From Bacteroidota bacterium (GTDB lineage Bacteria > Bacteroidota > Bacteroidia > Bacteroidales > DTGW01): DNA of 64,000 bases. The stretch lies in contig JAKPQD010000309.1 in NCBI GenBank assembly GCA_029572965.1, positions 1 to 64,000 on the forward strand, written 5' to 3'. The notes beneath the pieces are model-generated. The model ran no database searches. It was not told where the DNA came from and was given only the letters and a program-made list of their open reading frames with translations. Made by a program: the position numbers and the translations under genes. Below, in pieces: positions 37,316 to 44,861 of the stretch; the stretch's first letter is position 1; the number at the start of each line of letters is the position of its first letter.

Positions 37316-37388
37316 CACGGGAGGAGCGACTCGAACGCCCGACACTTGGTTTTGGAGACCAATGCTCTACCAACTGAGCTACACCCGT
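37316..37388 (-). tRNA. tRNA-Trp (CCA anticodon)
   Basis: The - strand folds as a cloverleaf: acceptor ACGGGTG/CTCCCGT (one T-T mismatch), D arm with AGCTCAGTTGGTAGAGC, anticodon stem TTGGT/ACCAA with loop CTCCAAA, and T loop TTCGAGT. Anticodon CCA decodes tryptophan. Discriminator base is G, expected for tRNA-Trp. The 3' CCA is not encoded. It lies between tuf and secE. Confidence 0.96.
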
Positions 37389-37436
37389 ATGTTAAAACCA
37401 AGAGTTAATAATAACCCTTGGTTTTTATCTTGCATA

Positions 37437-38624
37437 TTATTGTATTATTTCAATTACCTGTCCTGCACCAACAGTACGGCCACCTTCACGAATTGCAAAT
37501 CGTAAACCTTTGTTAATAGCCACAGGGTAAATCAATGTTACTGTAATAGTAACGTTGTCACCAGGCATAACCATCTCGCGTCCTTCTGGTAAAGTAATTT
37601 CTCCAGTTACGTCAAGGGTACGTAAGTAAAATTGAGGACGATATTTATTGTGGAATGGAGTGTGACGTCCTCCTTCTTCTTTTTTCAAAACGTAAACTTC
37701 GGCTTTGAAAACAGTATGAGGAGTAATGGTACCAGGTTTTGCAATAACCATACCACGTTTAATTTCTTCTTTATCAACACCACGAAGCAATAAACCTACG
37801 TTGTCACCAGCTTCTCCACGATCCAAAATTTTACGGAACATTTCAACACCGGTAATAACTGTTTTCTTCTTCTCAACACCAAGACCAACAATTTCCATTT
37901 CGTCTGATGTGTTAACAACACCAGTTTCGATACGACCTGTAGCTACAGTACCACGACCAGTGATAGAGAATACGTCTTCTACCGGCATAAGGAATGGTTT
38001 GTCTGTGTCGCGTGGAGGAATTGGAATAAAGGTATCAACTGCATCCATCAATTCCATAACTTTTTCTTCCCACTTAGGATCTCCATTAAGAGCACCTAAA
38101 GCAGAACCGCGAATAACAGGAGCAATATCTCCTTCAAAATTATAGAAATTCAAAAGTTCACGCATTTCCATTTCAACAAGGTCAAGCATTTCTGCATCTT
38201 CAACCAAGTCAACTTTGTTCATGAAAACTACAATTTTAGGAACATTTACCTGACGAGCAAGAAGAATATGTTCACGGGTCTGAGGCATAGGGCCATCAGT
38301 TGCTGCTACAACGATAATAGCACCGTCCATCTGAGCTGCACCAGTTACCATGTTCTTAATATAGTCAGCGTGACCAGGGCAATCTACGTGTGCGTAGTGA
38401 CGGTTAGCTGTCTGATATTCAACGTGAGCTGTATTAATTGTAATACCACGTTCTTCTTCTTCAGGAGCGTTGTCTATAGAATCGAAAGAACGAACTTCAG
38501 ATAACCCTTTTTTTGCAAGCACCATAGTAATTGCAGCGGTCAAGGTTGTCTTTCCATGGTCAACGTGACCAATGGTTCCAATATTAACGTGAGGTTTTGA
38601 CCTGTCAAATTTTTCTTTTGCCAT
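37437..38624 (-). CDS. tuf: Elongation factor Tu
   Basis: The 395-residue GTPase delivers aminoacyl-tRNA to the ribosome. G1 [11 protein letters not shown]3 [13 protein letters not shown]4 NKVD and the switch I segment [15 protein letters not shown] are present. Domain 3 ends with [13 protein letters not shown]. Codons are highly biased, as expected. The gene follows four tRNAs and precedes tRNA-Trp and secE, the same ancestral order as E. coli thrU-tyrU-glyT-thrT-tufB. Confidence 0.99.
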   Translation of the reverse strand: MAKEKFDRSKPHVNIGTIGHVDHGKTTLTAAITMVLAKKGLSEVRSFDSIDNAPEEEERGITINTAHVEYQTANRHYAHVDCPGHADYIKNMVTGAAQMDGAIIVVAATDGPMPQTREHILLARQVNVPKIVVFMNKVDLVEDAEMLDLVEMEMRELLNFYNFEGDIAPVIRGSALGALNGDPKWEEKVMELMDAVDTFIPIPPRDTDKPFLMPVEDVFSITGRGTVATGRIETGVVNTSDEMEIVGLGVEKKKTVITGVEMFRKILDRGEAGDNVGLLLRGVDKEEIKRGMVIAKPGTITPHTVFKAEVYVLKKEEGGRHTPFHNKYRPQFYLRTLDVTGEITLPEGREMVMPGDNVTITVTLIYPVAINKGLRFAIREGGRTVGAGQVIEIIQ

Positions 38625-38757
38625 AACTCAAAATTGTTGAAGATTATTAATTTATAATTATTTTCAAAAAAATAAACGTTATTATCGAATTTATTCAATA
38701 CATCAAAAATCAAAATAATCAATCAAATAATGGCAAATCTATCTGATTGATTTTTAG

Positions 38758-38829
38758 AGCCATTGATGGGAATTGAACCCATGACCCCTTCCTTACCAAG
38801 GAAGTGCTCTACCCCTGAGCTACAACGGC
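38758..38829 (-). tRNA. tRNA-Thr (GGT anticodon)
   Basis: The - strand gives acceptor GCCGTTG/CAATGGC (one G-T pair), anticodon stem CTTCC/GGAAG with loop TTGGTAA, so anticodon GGT. The T arm carries GGTTCAATTCC. Last tRNA of the four before tuf. The 3' CCA is not encoded. Confidence 0.95.
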
Positions 38830-38830
38830 A

Positions 38831-38915
38831 TTTTATTTTAGCCTTTTCACCCTTTGGAGACTTCCTTTTCCGAATTTTCGGCATGCCCTTCCCCCCTGAG
38901 CTTAAATGGCACTTT
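38831..38915 (-). other. Possible degenerate tRNA 5' half or dispersed repeat
   Basis: On the - strand, starting near 38913, the sequence GCCATTTAAGCTCAGGGG resembles the 5' end of the adjacent tRNA-Thr (GCCGTTGTAGCTCAGGGG), including the A-G-C-T-C-A-G of the D arm. No anticodon or T arm follows, only a CCGAAAATTCGG palindrome. It may be the remnant of a duplicated tRNA between the Gly and Thr tRNAs, or a lineage-specific intergenic repeat. Confidence 0.35.
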
Positions 38916-38968
38916 TCATTTCTTCCGTTTTACTCATTTGCAGTATATAATACTACCTATAAGCTATG

Positions 38969-39041
38969 AGCGGGAGACGAGGCTCGAACCCGCGACCCTA
39001 ACCTTGGAAGGGTTATGCTCTACCAACTGAGCTACTCCCGC
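38969..39041 (-). tRNA. tRNA-Gly (TCC anticodon)
   Basis: Acceptor GCGGGAG/CTCCCGC is fully paired, the anticodon stem is TAACC/GGTTA with loop CTTCCAA, so anticodon TCC, and the T arm is GCGGG-TTCGAGC-CTCGT. The discriminator base is T. Third of four tandem tRNAs. Confidence 0.95.
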
Positions 39042-39122
39042 ATATAATTGACAATTGAAAATTTATGATTGTTGAATTGAATTTCAATTTTTAATCATTA
39101 ATGGTCATTTATCAATCTTAAG

Positions 39123-39205
39123 TGGGGAGAGGAGGATTCGAACCTCCGAAGTCATCAGACAACAGATTTACAGTCTGCCCCATTTGGCCGCTCTGGAATC
39201 TCCCC
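39123..39205 (-). tRNA. tRNA-Tyr (GTA anticodon)
   Basis: An 83-base class II tRNA. Acceptor GGGGAGA/TCTCCCC, anticodon stem GCAGA/TCTGT with loop CTGTAAA (anticodon GTA), a long variable arm, and T arm GGAGG-TTCGAAT-CCTCC. The long variable arm fits bacterial tRNA-Tyr. Second of the four. Confidence 0.96.
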
Positions 39206-39220
39206 AATATTAATTAAATG

Positions 39221-39294
39221 AGCCGATGGACGGATTTGAACCCCCGACCTGCTGATTACAAATCAGCTGCTCTAACCAGCTGAGCTACATCGGC
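39221..39294 (-). tRNA. tRNA-Thr (TGT anticodon)
   Basis: Acceptor GCCGATG/CATCGGC, anticodon stem GCTGA/TCAGC with loop TTTGTAA (anticodon TGT), T arm with GGTTCAAATCC. First of the four tRNAs transcribed towards tuf. Confidence 0.96.
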
Positions 39295-39442
39295 AACATA
39301 TCACATGATATAATGAATAATTTCAATGAACTATACAAACACTTGGCAATACTCCTTTTTTGCATTACCTATCCCCTTTTGTTTTGGGTTGGCAAATGTA
39401 TAACTTTTTATTTACTATTCAAAAAAAAACTAAGAATTTTTC

Positions 39443-39742
39443 TTATTCTCCTCTTTGTTTTTCCTTGAATTTTACAAGTTGGGTTTTTAATGCATCAACA
39501 CACTGGTCTGCAGCTTCTTCAAAAGTTCTGCATTGTTTTTTCGAAAAAAGATCATTGCCGGGTATTTCTACTTTCATTTCAACAACCTTATTTTCGTCTT
39601 TCGAATCATTGTCCAGTTTTAGTATCACTTCGATACCAACAATGTTTTCATACAATTTTGCAAGCTTATCGGCTTTTTTTTCAATAAAATCGATAAGTTT
39701 CTGATCTGCATCAAAATGTAGGCTTTGTAGTTTTATTTTCAT
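39443..39742 (-). CDS. hpf: Ribosome hibernation-promoting factor (short HPF/RaiA type)
   Basis: The 99-residue protein matches the HPF/YfiA family: MKIKLQSLHFDADQKLIDFI, EKKADKLAKLYENIVGIEV, and the basic FSKKQCRTFEEAADQCVDAL. These proteins bind the 30S decoding site in stationary phase and protect or dimerise ribosomes. Only the N-terminal domain is present, so it is the short form. It lies between the xer recombinase (17 bases) and the tRNA cluster. Confidence 0.9.
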   Translation of the reverse strand: MKIKLQSLHFDADQKLIDFIEKKADKLAKLYENIVGIEVILKLDNDSKDENKVVEMKVEIPGNDLFSKKQCRTFEEAADQCVDALKTQLVKFKEKQRGE

Positions 39743-39759
39743 AGCTCTTCCTCCGTTTT

Positions 39760-40632
39760 TTATGCCCGGGGATGGGCTTGTTTATAAATATTCGTTAACT
39801 TCTCAAATGTATTATGTGTATAAACTTCTGTTGCTGCTAAACTTGAATGCCCTAACAATTCTTTAATTGCATTAAGGTCTGCTCCATTATTCAGCATATG
39901 CGTGGCAAAAGTATGTCTTAAAACATGCGGGCTTTTTTTCTCAATACTAGTAACCATTTTCAGATAGGTGTTTACCACCTGATAAATAGTACGCGGATTT
40001 AATTGTTTCCCTTTACTACTGCAAAATACAAAACCAGAATCTGCAACCCCTGACTCACTTTTCATTTTAAAATATTCATTTAAATGTGAAACAAACTTTG
40101 GGGTTAATGGTATTATTCTTTCTTTGTTTCGTTTGCCAAGCACTTTAATGCATTGTTTGAAAAAATCAACATCTGAAGTTTTAAGGTTTATCAGTTCTGA
40201 AAGCCGAATGCCGGTATAATAAAACATTTCAATGATAATCTTATTCCGATACCCTTCAAATCCAACTTCAAAATAATTATCCTCTAAAAGAGAGCCTATT
40301 TTTGATTCTTCAACAAACTGAGGTAAACTTTTTTTTGTTTTAAGCGCTTTAATCCCAATTACAGGGTTTTTAGCTACTTTACCATTTTTCAACAAAAATT
40401 TAAAGAACGCTTTTAATGCTGTAAGTTTTCTATTTATTGACCTTGGCGATATTCCTGCATCATAAAGGCTGATTATCCATTGCCGGACATCCTGCTGTTT
40501 TATGTTTTCAGGATTTTCACAATCAATGAAAAGAGAAAACTGCTGTAAATCATTATTATATGACAACACCGTATGAGACGAATATCGTTTTTCAAACTTT
40601 AAATAATTTAGATATTCATCAATGTACAGCAT
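39760..40632 (-). CDS. Tyrosine recombinase of the XerC/XerD type
   Basis: The 290-residue protein has an N-terminal SAM-like core-binding domain (LEYIKFE-like YLNYLKFEKRYSSHTVLSY) and a C-terminal catalytic domain. Catalytic residues: Arg in TGIRLSELINL, Lys in the KVLGKRNKERIIPL hairpin, H-x-x-R in HVLRHTFATHML, His in LLGHSSLAATEVYTH and the nucleophile Tyr in VYTH. The length and the conserved position in the rpsU-hpf group indicate a chromosome-dimer resolution recombinase rather than a phage integrase. XerC versus XerD cannot be decided here. Confidence 0.92.
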   Translation of the reverse strand: MLYIDEYLNYLKFEKRYSSHTVLSYNNDLQQFSLFIDCENPENIKQQDVRQWIISLYDAGISPRSINRKLTALKAFFKFLLKNGKVAKNPVIGIKALKTKKSLPQFVEESKIGSLLEDNYFEVGFEGYRNKIIIEMFYYTGIRLSELINLKTSDVDFFKQCIKVLGKRNKERIIPLTPKFVSHLNEYFKMKSESGVADSGFVFCSSKGKQLNPRTIYQVVNTYLKMVTSIEKKSPHVLRHTFATHMLNNGADLNAIKELLGHSSLAATEVYTHNTFEKLTNIYKQAHPRA

Positions 40633-40668
40633 ATAACAGTTTTAAATGAAAAAACTGCAAGCTGGATG

Positions 40669-40860
40669 TTACTCGTCTAATGCTTGCATTTTTTGTCTGT
40701 AGATAGCGCGTATTATTTCCTGCCTTTTTTCTACTGAAGGTTTGGTGAAGAATTGACGCTCACGAAGTTCTTTAACAGTTCCTGTTTTTTCAAACTTACG
40801 TTTGAATTTTTTGAGTGCACGTTCAAGGTTTTCACCTTCTTTAATAGGTACGATAATCAT
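40669..40860 (-). CDS. rpsU: 30S ribosomal protein S21
   Basis: The 63-residue basic protein has the S21 signature VPIKEGENLERALKKFKRKF and the conserved R-E-R-x-F-x-x-P-S-x-x-R. It is the first gene of the long rpsU-xer-hpf-tRNA-tuf unit, with a consensus promoter just upstream. S21 is linked to 30S initiation, and in Bacteroidota to the handling of the anti-Shine-Dalgarno region. Confidence 0.95.
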   Translation of the reverse strand: MIIVPIKEGENLERALKKFKRKFEKTGTVKELRERQFFTKPSVEKRQEIIRAIYRQKMQALDE

Positions 40861-40885
40861 ATTTTGTCTTTTTAAAAATGAGCGG

Positions 40886-40917
40886 CAAATTTATTGAATT
40901 GAAAATTATTTATCAAA
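40886..40917 (-). promoter_or_regulatory. Consensus promoter of the rpsU-xer-hpf block
   Basis: On the - strand: TTTG (40917-40914), a 20-base spacer, then TAAATTTG (40893-40886). All consensus positions are matched. The rpsU ATG is 25 bases downstream. Confidence 0.75.
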
Positions 40918-41015
40918 TTTTTTTTTTGTTATTTAAAAATAAGCTAAGGTTTCTCAACTTTGTATAAAGTTACAACAATTTTAATAAAAAGCCGATTAAA
41001 AAAAGGGCTAATTAA

Positions 41016-42818
41016 CTACATCCTTTCGGGGACATCAATACCTAAAAGCTTCATTCCATAACCAATTGCCTGAGAAACCTGTTGGGACAATGCAAATCGT
41101 AAACTCTTGACCGCAATATCTGCTTCTTTGAGAATTGGGCAATCGTGATAAAATTGGTTGTATTCTTTTGCAAGATCATAACAATAATTTGCAATAATAG
41201 CCGGAGAAAATTCTTTGGCTGCTTCTTGCACCACCATTGGAAAATCGTAAAGCAGTTTAACCAGTTCTTTTTCTTTGTCTCCCATGTTTACAGCAGAAGC
41301 TTGTTTTAAATCAAAAACAATTTGGGCATCGGCGGCTTTTCGAAGTATTGATTTGATTCGGGCATAAGTGTATTGAATAAATGGCCCGGTATTGCCATTG
41401 AAATCAATGGATTCTTTGGGATCAAAAACCATATTTTTCTTAGGATCTACTTTGAGAATAAAGTATTTCAAGGCTCCCAACCCAATGATATTAAGAGTTT
41501 TATTTATATCTTCAGCGGATAAGCCTTCTAATTTGCCAAGTTCTTCAGACATTTGGCGGGCAGTACTAATCATCTCGTCCATCAAATCATCTGCATCAAC
41601 AACGGTTCCTTCGCGAGACTTCATCTTACCTTCAGGCAACTCAACCATGCCATAAGATAAATGAAATATTTTATCGGCCCAGTCAAAGCCCATTTTCCCT
41701 AAAACGATGGCAAGAGCTTGAAAATGGTAGTTTTGCTCATTTCCTACAACATAAATATGGCTATCTATATGATATTGTTCAAATCTTTGATGGGCAGTAC
41801 CTATATCCTGGGTCATGTACACAGATGTTCCGTCAGAACGCAGCAGTACCTTATGGTCAAGCCCTTTTTCAGTCAAATCGGCCCAAACAGAGCCGTCTTC
41901 CTTTTTGTACAACAGACCTTTGGTCAAGGCATCAAGCACTATTTGTTTTCCTAATAAATATGTTTGAGATTCGTAGTAAAGACGGTCAAAATCAACACCC
42001 AGTCGTTTGTATGTTTCATCAAATCCGTTATACACCCATTGGTTCATCATCCGCCAAACAGAAAGGACTTCTTCTTCTCCCGCTTCCCACTTTCTCAACA
42101 TTTCTTGAGCTTCAAGGAGAATGGGGGCCTGTTTTTTAGCTTCTTCTTCAGTCATGCCTTGGGACATCAGCTCTTTAGTCTGGGCTTTATATTCCTGGTC
42201 GAAACGGACATAATAATCACCGACTAAATGGTCACCTTTAATCCCGGTAGATTCGGGAGTTGCCCCATTGCCAAATTTTTGCCAGGCAAGCATTGACTTA
42301 CAAATATGGATACCCCTGTCGTTGATAAGGTTTACCTTCAACACTTCGTTGCCAGTAGCTTTTAAGATATTGGCAACAGCATATCCAAGAAGATTGTTAC
42401 GAATATGACCTAAGTGCAAAGGTTTATTAGTATTTGGCGAAGAATATTCAACCATAATTTTTTTAGGAGAGGATGTATGAAAAAGTTGCCCCCCTTCTAA
42501 ACCCTTGGTTAAATAAATATCTTCAAGAAAAGAAAACCAGTATTGTTTACTAATTTCAATGTTTAAAAAACCTTTGATAACATTAAACCCTTCAACAAGC
42601 TCAAAATGCTGAACAAGGTAATTGCCCAGGTCATTTGCCGTTTGTTCCGGACCTTTACCAGAAAATTTCAACAAAGGAAATACAACAATAGTGATATCTC
42701 CCTTAAAATCTTTACGGGTTTTCTGGATTTGCACAAAATTTGGCTCAATGCTTTTATTGTATAAAGATCCGACAGCTTTAATAACCGATGCAACCAGGTT
42801 ACTTTCGATTTTTTCCAT
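41016..42818 (-). CDS. argS: Arginyl-tRNA synthetase
   Basis: The 600-residue class I synthetase charges tRNA-Arg. Seen: the N-terminal Add-1-like domain, the HIGH-type motif (SSPNTNKPLHLGHIRNN), the KMSKS-equivalent (EGKMKSREGTVVDADDL) and the C-terminal anticodon-binding helical domain ending with GIDVPERM. The length is normal. A TATCTTTG box (- strand, 42839-42846) lies 20 bases before the ATG. Confidence 0.97.
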   Translation of the reverse strand: MEKIESNLVASVIKAVGSLYNKSIEPNFVQIQKTRKDFKGDITIVVFPLLKFSGKGPEQTANDLGNYLVQHFELVEGFNVIKGFLNIEISKQYWFSFLEDIYLTKGLEGGQLFHTSSPKKIMVEYSSPNTNKPLHLGHIRNNLLGYAVANILKATGNEVLKVNLINDRGIHICKSMLAWQKFGNGATPESTGIKGDHLVGDYYVRFDQEYKAQTKELMSQGMTEEEAKKQAPILLEAQEMLRKWEAGEEEVLSVWRMMNQWVYNGFDETYKRLGVDFDRLYYESQTYLLGKQIVLDALTKGLLYKKEDGSVWADLTEKGLDHKVLLRSDGTSVYMTQDIGTAHQRFEQYHIDSHIYVVGNEQNYHFQALAIVLGKMGFDWADKIFHLSYGMVELPEGKMKSREGTVVDADDLMDEMISTARQMSEELGKLEGLSAEDINKTLNIIGLGALKYFILKVDPKKNMVFDPKESIDFNGNTGPFIQYTYARIKSILRKAADAQIVFDLKQASAVNMGDKEKELVKLLYDFPMVVQEAAKEFSPAIIANYCYDLAKEYNQFYHDCPILKEADIAVKSLRFALSQQVSQAIGYGMKLLGIDVPERM

Positions 42819-42949
42819 TCAACAAAAATTTTGAACGGCAAAGATAAGGAAAGTTGAAAAAGTGCATAATAGTTTTTGTGGTACAAAAAAACGAAAGACA
42901 TTTTGATAATTGAAAAAATGGCAATAACATTGCTTCAAATTTTGGATAA

Positions 42950-43561
42950 ATGATAAACGAGATAAAACAAATACTTGAGCACGAAGCAAAATCAATATTA
43001 AACATCCCTATTGACAGCTGCTATGAAAAAGCCATTGATCTGATTTATGAAAGAGTACATGTAAAAAGAGGTAAACTTGTGGCCAGTGGCATGGGCAAAG
43101 CGGGCCAGATAGCATTGAACATGGCTACAACTTTTAGTTCGACTGGTACACCTGCAGTATTTTTGCACCCTTCGGAAGCTCAGCATGGCGATTTGGGGAT
43201 TATTCAGGAGAATGATATTCTTATATTAATTTCAAATTCAGGCAAAACCAGAGAAATTATAGAACTAACACATTTGGCAAGGCGTTTACAACCGGGCATT
43301 CCTATTATCCTTATCACAGGAAATCCAAATGGGGAGCTAAGTTCAGAAGCAGAGGTGACTTTATCTACAGGCAACCCGAAGGAAGTATGTATATTGGGGC
43401 TTACCCCCACAACCTCAACCACTGCCATGACTGTGATAGGCGATGTTTTGGTAGTGCAATTGATGAAAAAGATTAACTTTACTGCCGAGGATTATGCAAA
43501 ACGCCATCATGGAGGGTACTTGGGAGTTCTTTCACGCAAACAATCCACAGAGGATAAATAA
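42950..43561 (+). CDS. SIS-domain sugar-phosphate isomerase, single domain (KdsD/GutQ-like)
   Basis: The 203-residue protein aligns by eye with the SIS half of KdsD-type arabinose-5-phosphate isomerases: VASGMGKAGQIALNMATTFSS, the HPSEAQHGDLG loop, ISNSGKTREI, TPTTSTTAMTVIGD and the closing DYAKRHHGGYLG (E. coli has a similar H-P-G-G-x-L-G). KdsD continues with two CBS domains; this gene stops there. Single-domain forms are known in Bacteroidota and still make Kdo precursor. The product is D-arabinose 5-phosphate from ribulose 5-phosphate if the assignment is right. It is coupled to the next gene by 12 bases. Confidence 0.82.
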   Translation: MINEIKQILEHEAKSILNIPIDSCYEKAIDLIYERVHVKRGKLVASGMGKAGQIALNMATTFSSTGTPAVFLHPSEAQHGDLGIIQENDILILISNSGKTREIIELTHLARRLQPGIPIILITGNPNGELSSEAEVTLSTGNPKEVCILGLTPTTSTTAMTVIGDVLVVQLMKKINFTAEDYAKRHHGGYLGVLSRKQSTEDK

Positions 43562-43573
43562 ATAATTTAAGCA

Positions 43574-44092
43574 ATGAATATAACTGAATGGATTATAATA
43601 ATTAGCTTTTTCATTATTGTTTCTGGCACAAACATCTACCTGGTCTGGCTTTTTCTTCGTAATGCAGAAAAAAACAGAAAGGTGGAGTTGTTATTAAAGA
43701 CTCATGAAATGATGATGCCTTTGCGTTTGCAGGCATACGAAAGGCTTATATTATTTCTTGAACGTATTTCAATAGACATGTTGCTTACACGTCATAGCAG
43801 AAGTGGTATTACCAGCAGACAATTACATACTGAATTATTAAGTTCAATAAGAAAAGAATTTGAACACAATATTTCGCAACAATTATATGTATCGGCAAAG
43901 GCTTGGGAGATGATTAAAAATGCCCGCGCTGAGATAGTGAAAATTATCAATCTTGCTGCTGAAAGTACTGACCCTAAAGCTCCGGGCATTGACTTAAGTA
44001 AAAAAATATTAGAAGATATCAGTAATATAGATAAATTACCTTTGCAAAAGGCTATAGACTATATAAAACAAGAGGCTAAAGAGATTTTTTAA
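43574..44092 (+). CDS. Membrane-anchored hypothetical protein
   Basis: The 172-residue protein has one N-terminal membrane helix (residues about 5-28) and a cytoplasmic helical body with basic and acidic alternation (QAYERLILFLERIS, RKEFEHNISQQLY). It looks like a conserved Bacteroidota protein often called hypothetical; no function known to me. It lies 12 bases after the SIS gene, probably in one transcript, and 89 bases before rplS. Confidence 0.75.
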   Translation: MNITEWIIIISFFIIVSGTNIYLVWLFLRNAEKNRKVELLLKTHEMMMPLRLQAYERLILFLERISIDMLLTRHSRSGITSRQLHTELLSSIRKEFEHNISQQLYVSAKAWEMIKNARAEIVKIINLAAESTDPKAPGIDLSKKILEDISNIDKLPLQKAIDYIKQEAKEIF

Positions 44093-44181
44093 GAAATTTC
44101 TTTTTATTGCTCTTTATATTAAAAAATATTTGTAATATTGCAGCCTATTTTTCAGAGCAAAAACGATAAAAATTTACGATA

Positions 44182-44535
44182 ATGGACTTGATGAACATTG
44201 TAAAAGAAAACCTGGCTGCAAAAACTGAGTTTCCAGCATTTAAAAGTGGCGATACCATTACTGTTCACTATAAAATTAAAGAAGGTAACAAAGAACGTAT
44301 CCAGCAATATAAAGGAGTGGTTATTCAGAAAAAGGGAACAGGCCATACAGCAACATTTACTGTAAGAAAAATGTCAGGAAACATTGGTGTAGAAAGAATT
44401 TTTCCTATTGCATCTGCTTTTATTGATAAAATTGAACTTAATAAAGTAGGTAAAGTACGCAGGGCACGTATTTACTATTTAAGGGATTTAACTGGTAAGA
44501 AGGCCCGTATTCAGGAAAAAAGAGCTATTCAATAA
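44182..44535 (+). CDS. rplS: 50S ribosomal protein L19
   Basis: The 117-residue protein shows the L19 signature: [49 protein letters not shown] and [20 protein letters not shown]. It sits at the 30S-50S interface. The length is normal. A perfect terminator begins 12 bases after the stop. Confidence 0.97.
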   Translation: MDLMNIVKENLAAKTEFPAFKSGDTITVHYKIKEGNKERIQQYKGVVIQKKGTGHTATFTVRKMSGNIGVERIFPIASAFIDKIELNKVGKVRRARIYYLRDLTGKKARIQEKRAIQ

Positions 44536-44546
44536 CTATTATAAAC

Positions 44547-44579
44547 AAAAAAAGCCAACCAAGAGTTGGCTTTTTTTTT
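44547..44579 (+). terminator. Intrinsic terminator of rplS
   Basis: AAAAAAAGCCAAC (44547-44559) pairs with GTTGGCTTTTTTT (44565-44577) around CAAGA, followed by more T's. One of the strongest terminators in the window. Confidence 0.93.
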
Positions 44580-44784
44580 GCCCAAAAACGAGATATAAAC
44601 TACAAATATATTGTTTGAATAAGACAAATGCCAGTAAAATCAGGTTTTCTTGATAAAAAGAAATGTTAAAAAGCTGGCATTAGGGGGAGACATTACCTAT
44701 CTTAGTATCAGAAAGCAAGCTTGCTATACAGAGAAAGCTGACGAGAGCTTAAGAAGGCTTATCTAAGCCAACAGTATTTGTAAA
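44580..44784. ncRNA. Hairpin-rich segment, candidate structured RNA
   Basis: No gene fits this stretch. It holds four possible hairpins in a row: AATGCCAG/CTGGCATT (44627-44634 with 44674-44681), the palindrome AGCAAGCTTGCT (44714-44725), AAGCT/AGCTT (44735-44750), and GGCTTA/TAAGCC (44756-44769). A strong terminator follows at 44785. This could be a small RNA on the + strand, or the 3' region of the glycogen operon on the - strand. I do not recognise a known RNA family. Confidence 0.35.
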
Positions 44785-44836
44785 AAATGAAACACCGTCT
44801 GCCCCCTGCAAGGGGAAATTTCAGACGGTGTTTTTC
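44785..44836. terminator. Terminator facing the end of the glycogen operon
   Basis: ACACCGTCTG (44792-44801) pairs with CAGACGGTGT (44822-44831), with an inner CCCC/GGGG hairpin. The + strand continues with T's (GTTTTTCTT); the - strand has a T-rich stretch after a short break. It ends transcripts from either side. Confidence 0.85.
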
Positions 44837-44861
44837 TTATGCGGGATTTTTAGATAATCTG

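Noticed and set aside
38763-38969. 68-codon frame over tRNA-Thr and the following spacer
   Set aside because: It reads through a tRNA gene on the opposite strand; frames of this kind (MGIEPMTP...) are common false genes at tRNAs.
39760-40632. Tyrosine recombinase as a phage or island integrase
   Set aside because: Its place in the conserved rpsU-xer-hpf group and lack of attachment repeats or phage genes fit a housekeeping Xer protein, despite the nearby tRNA genes.
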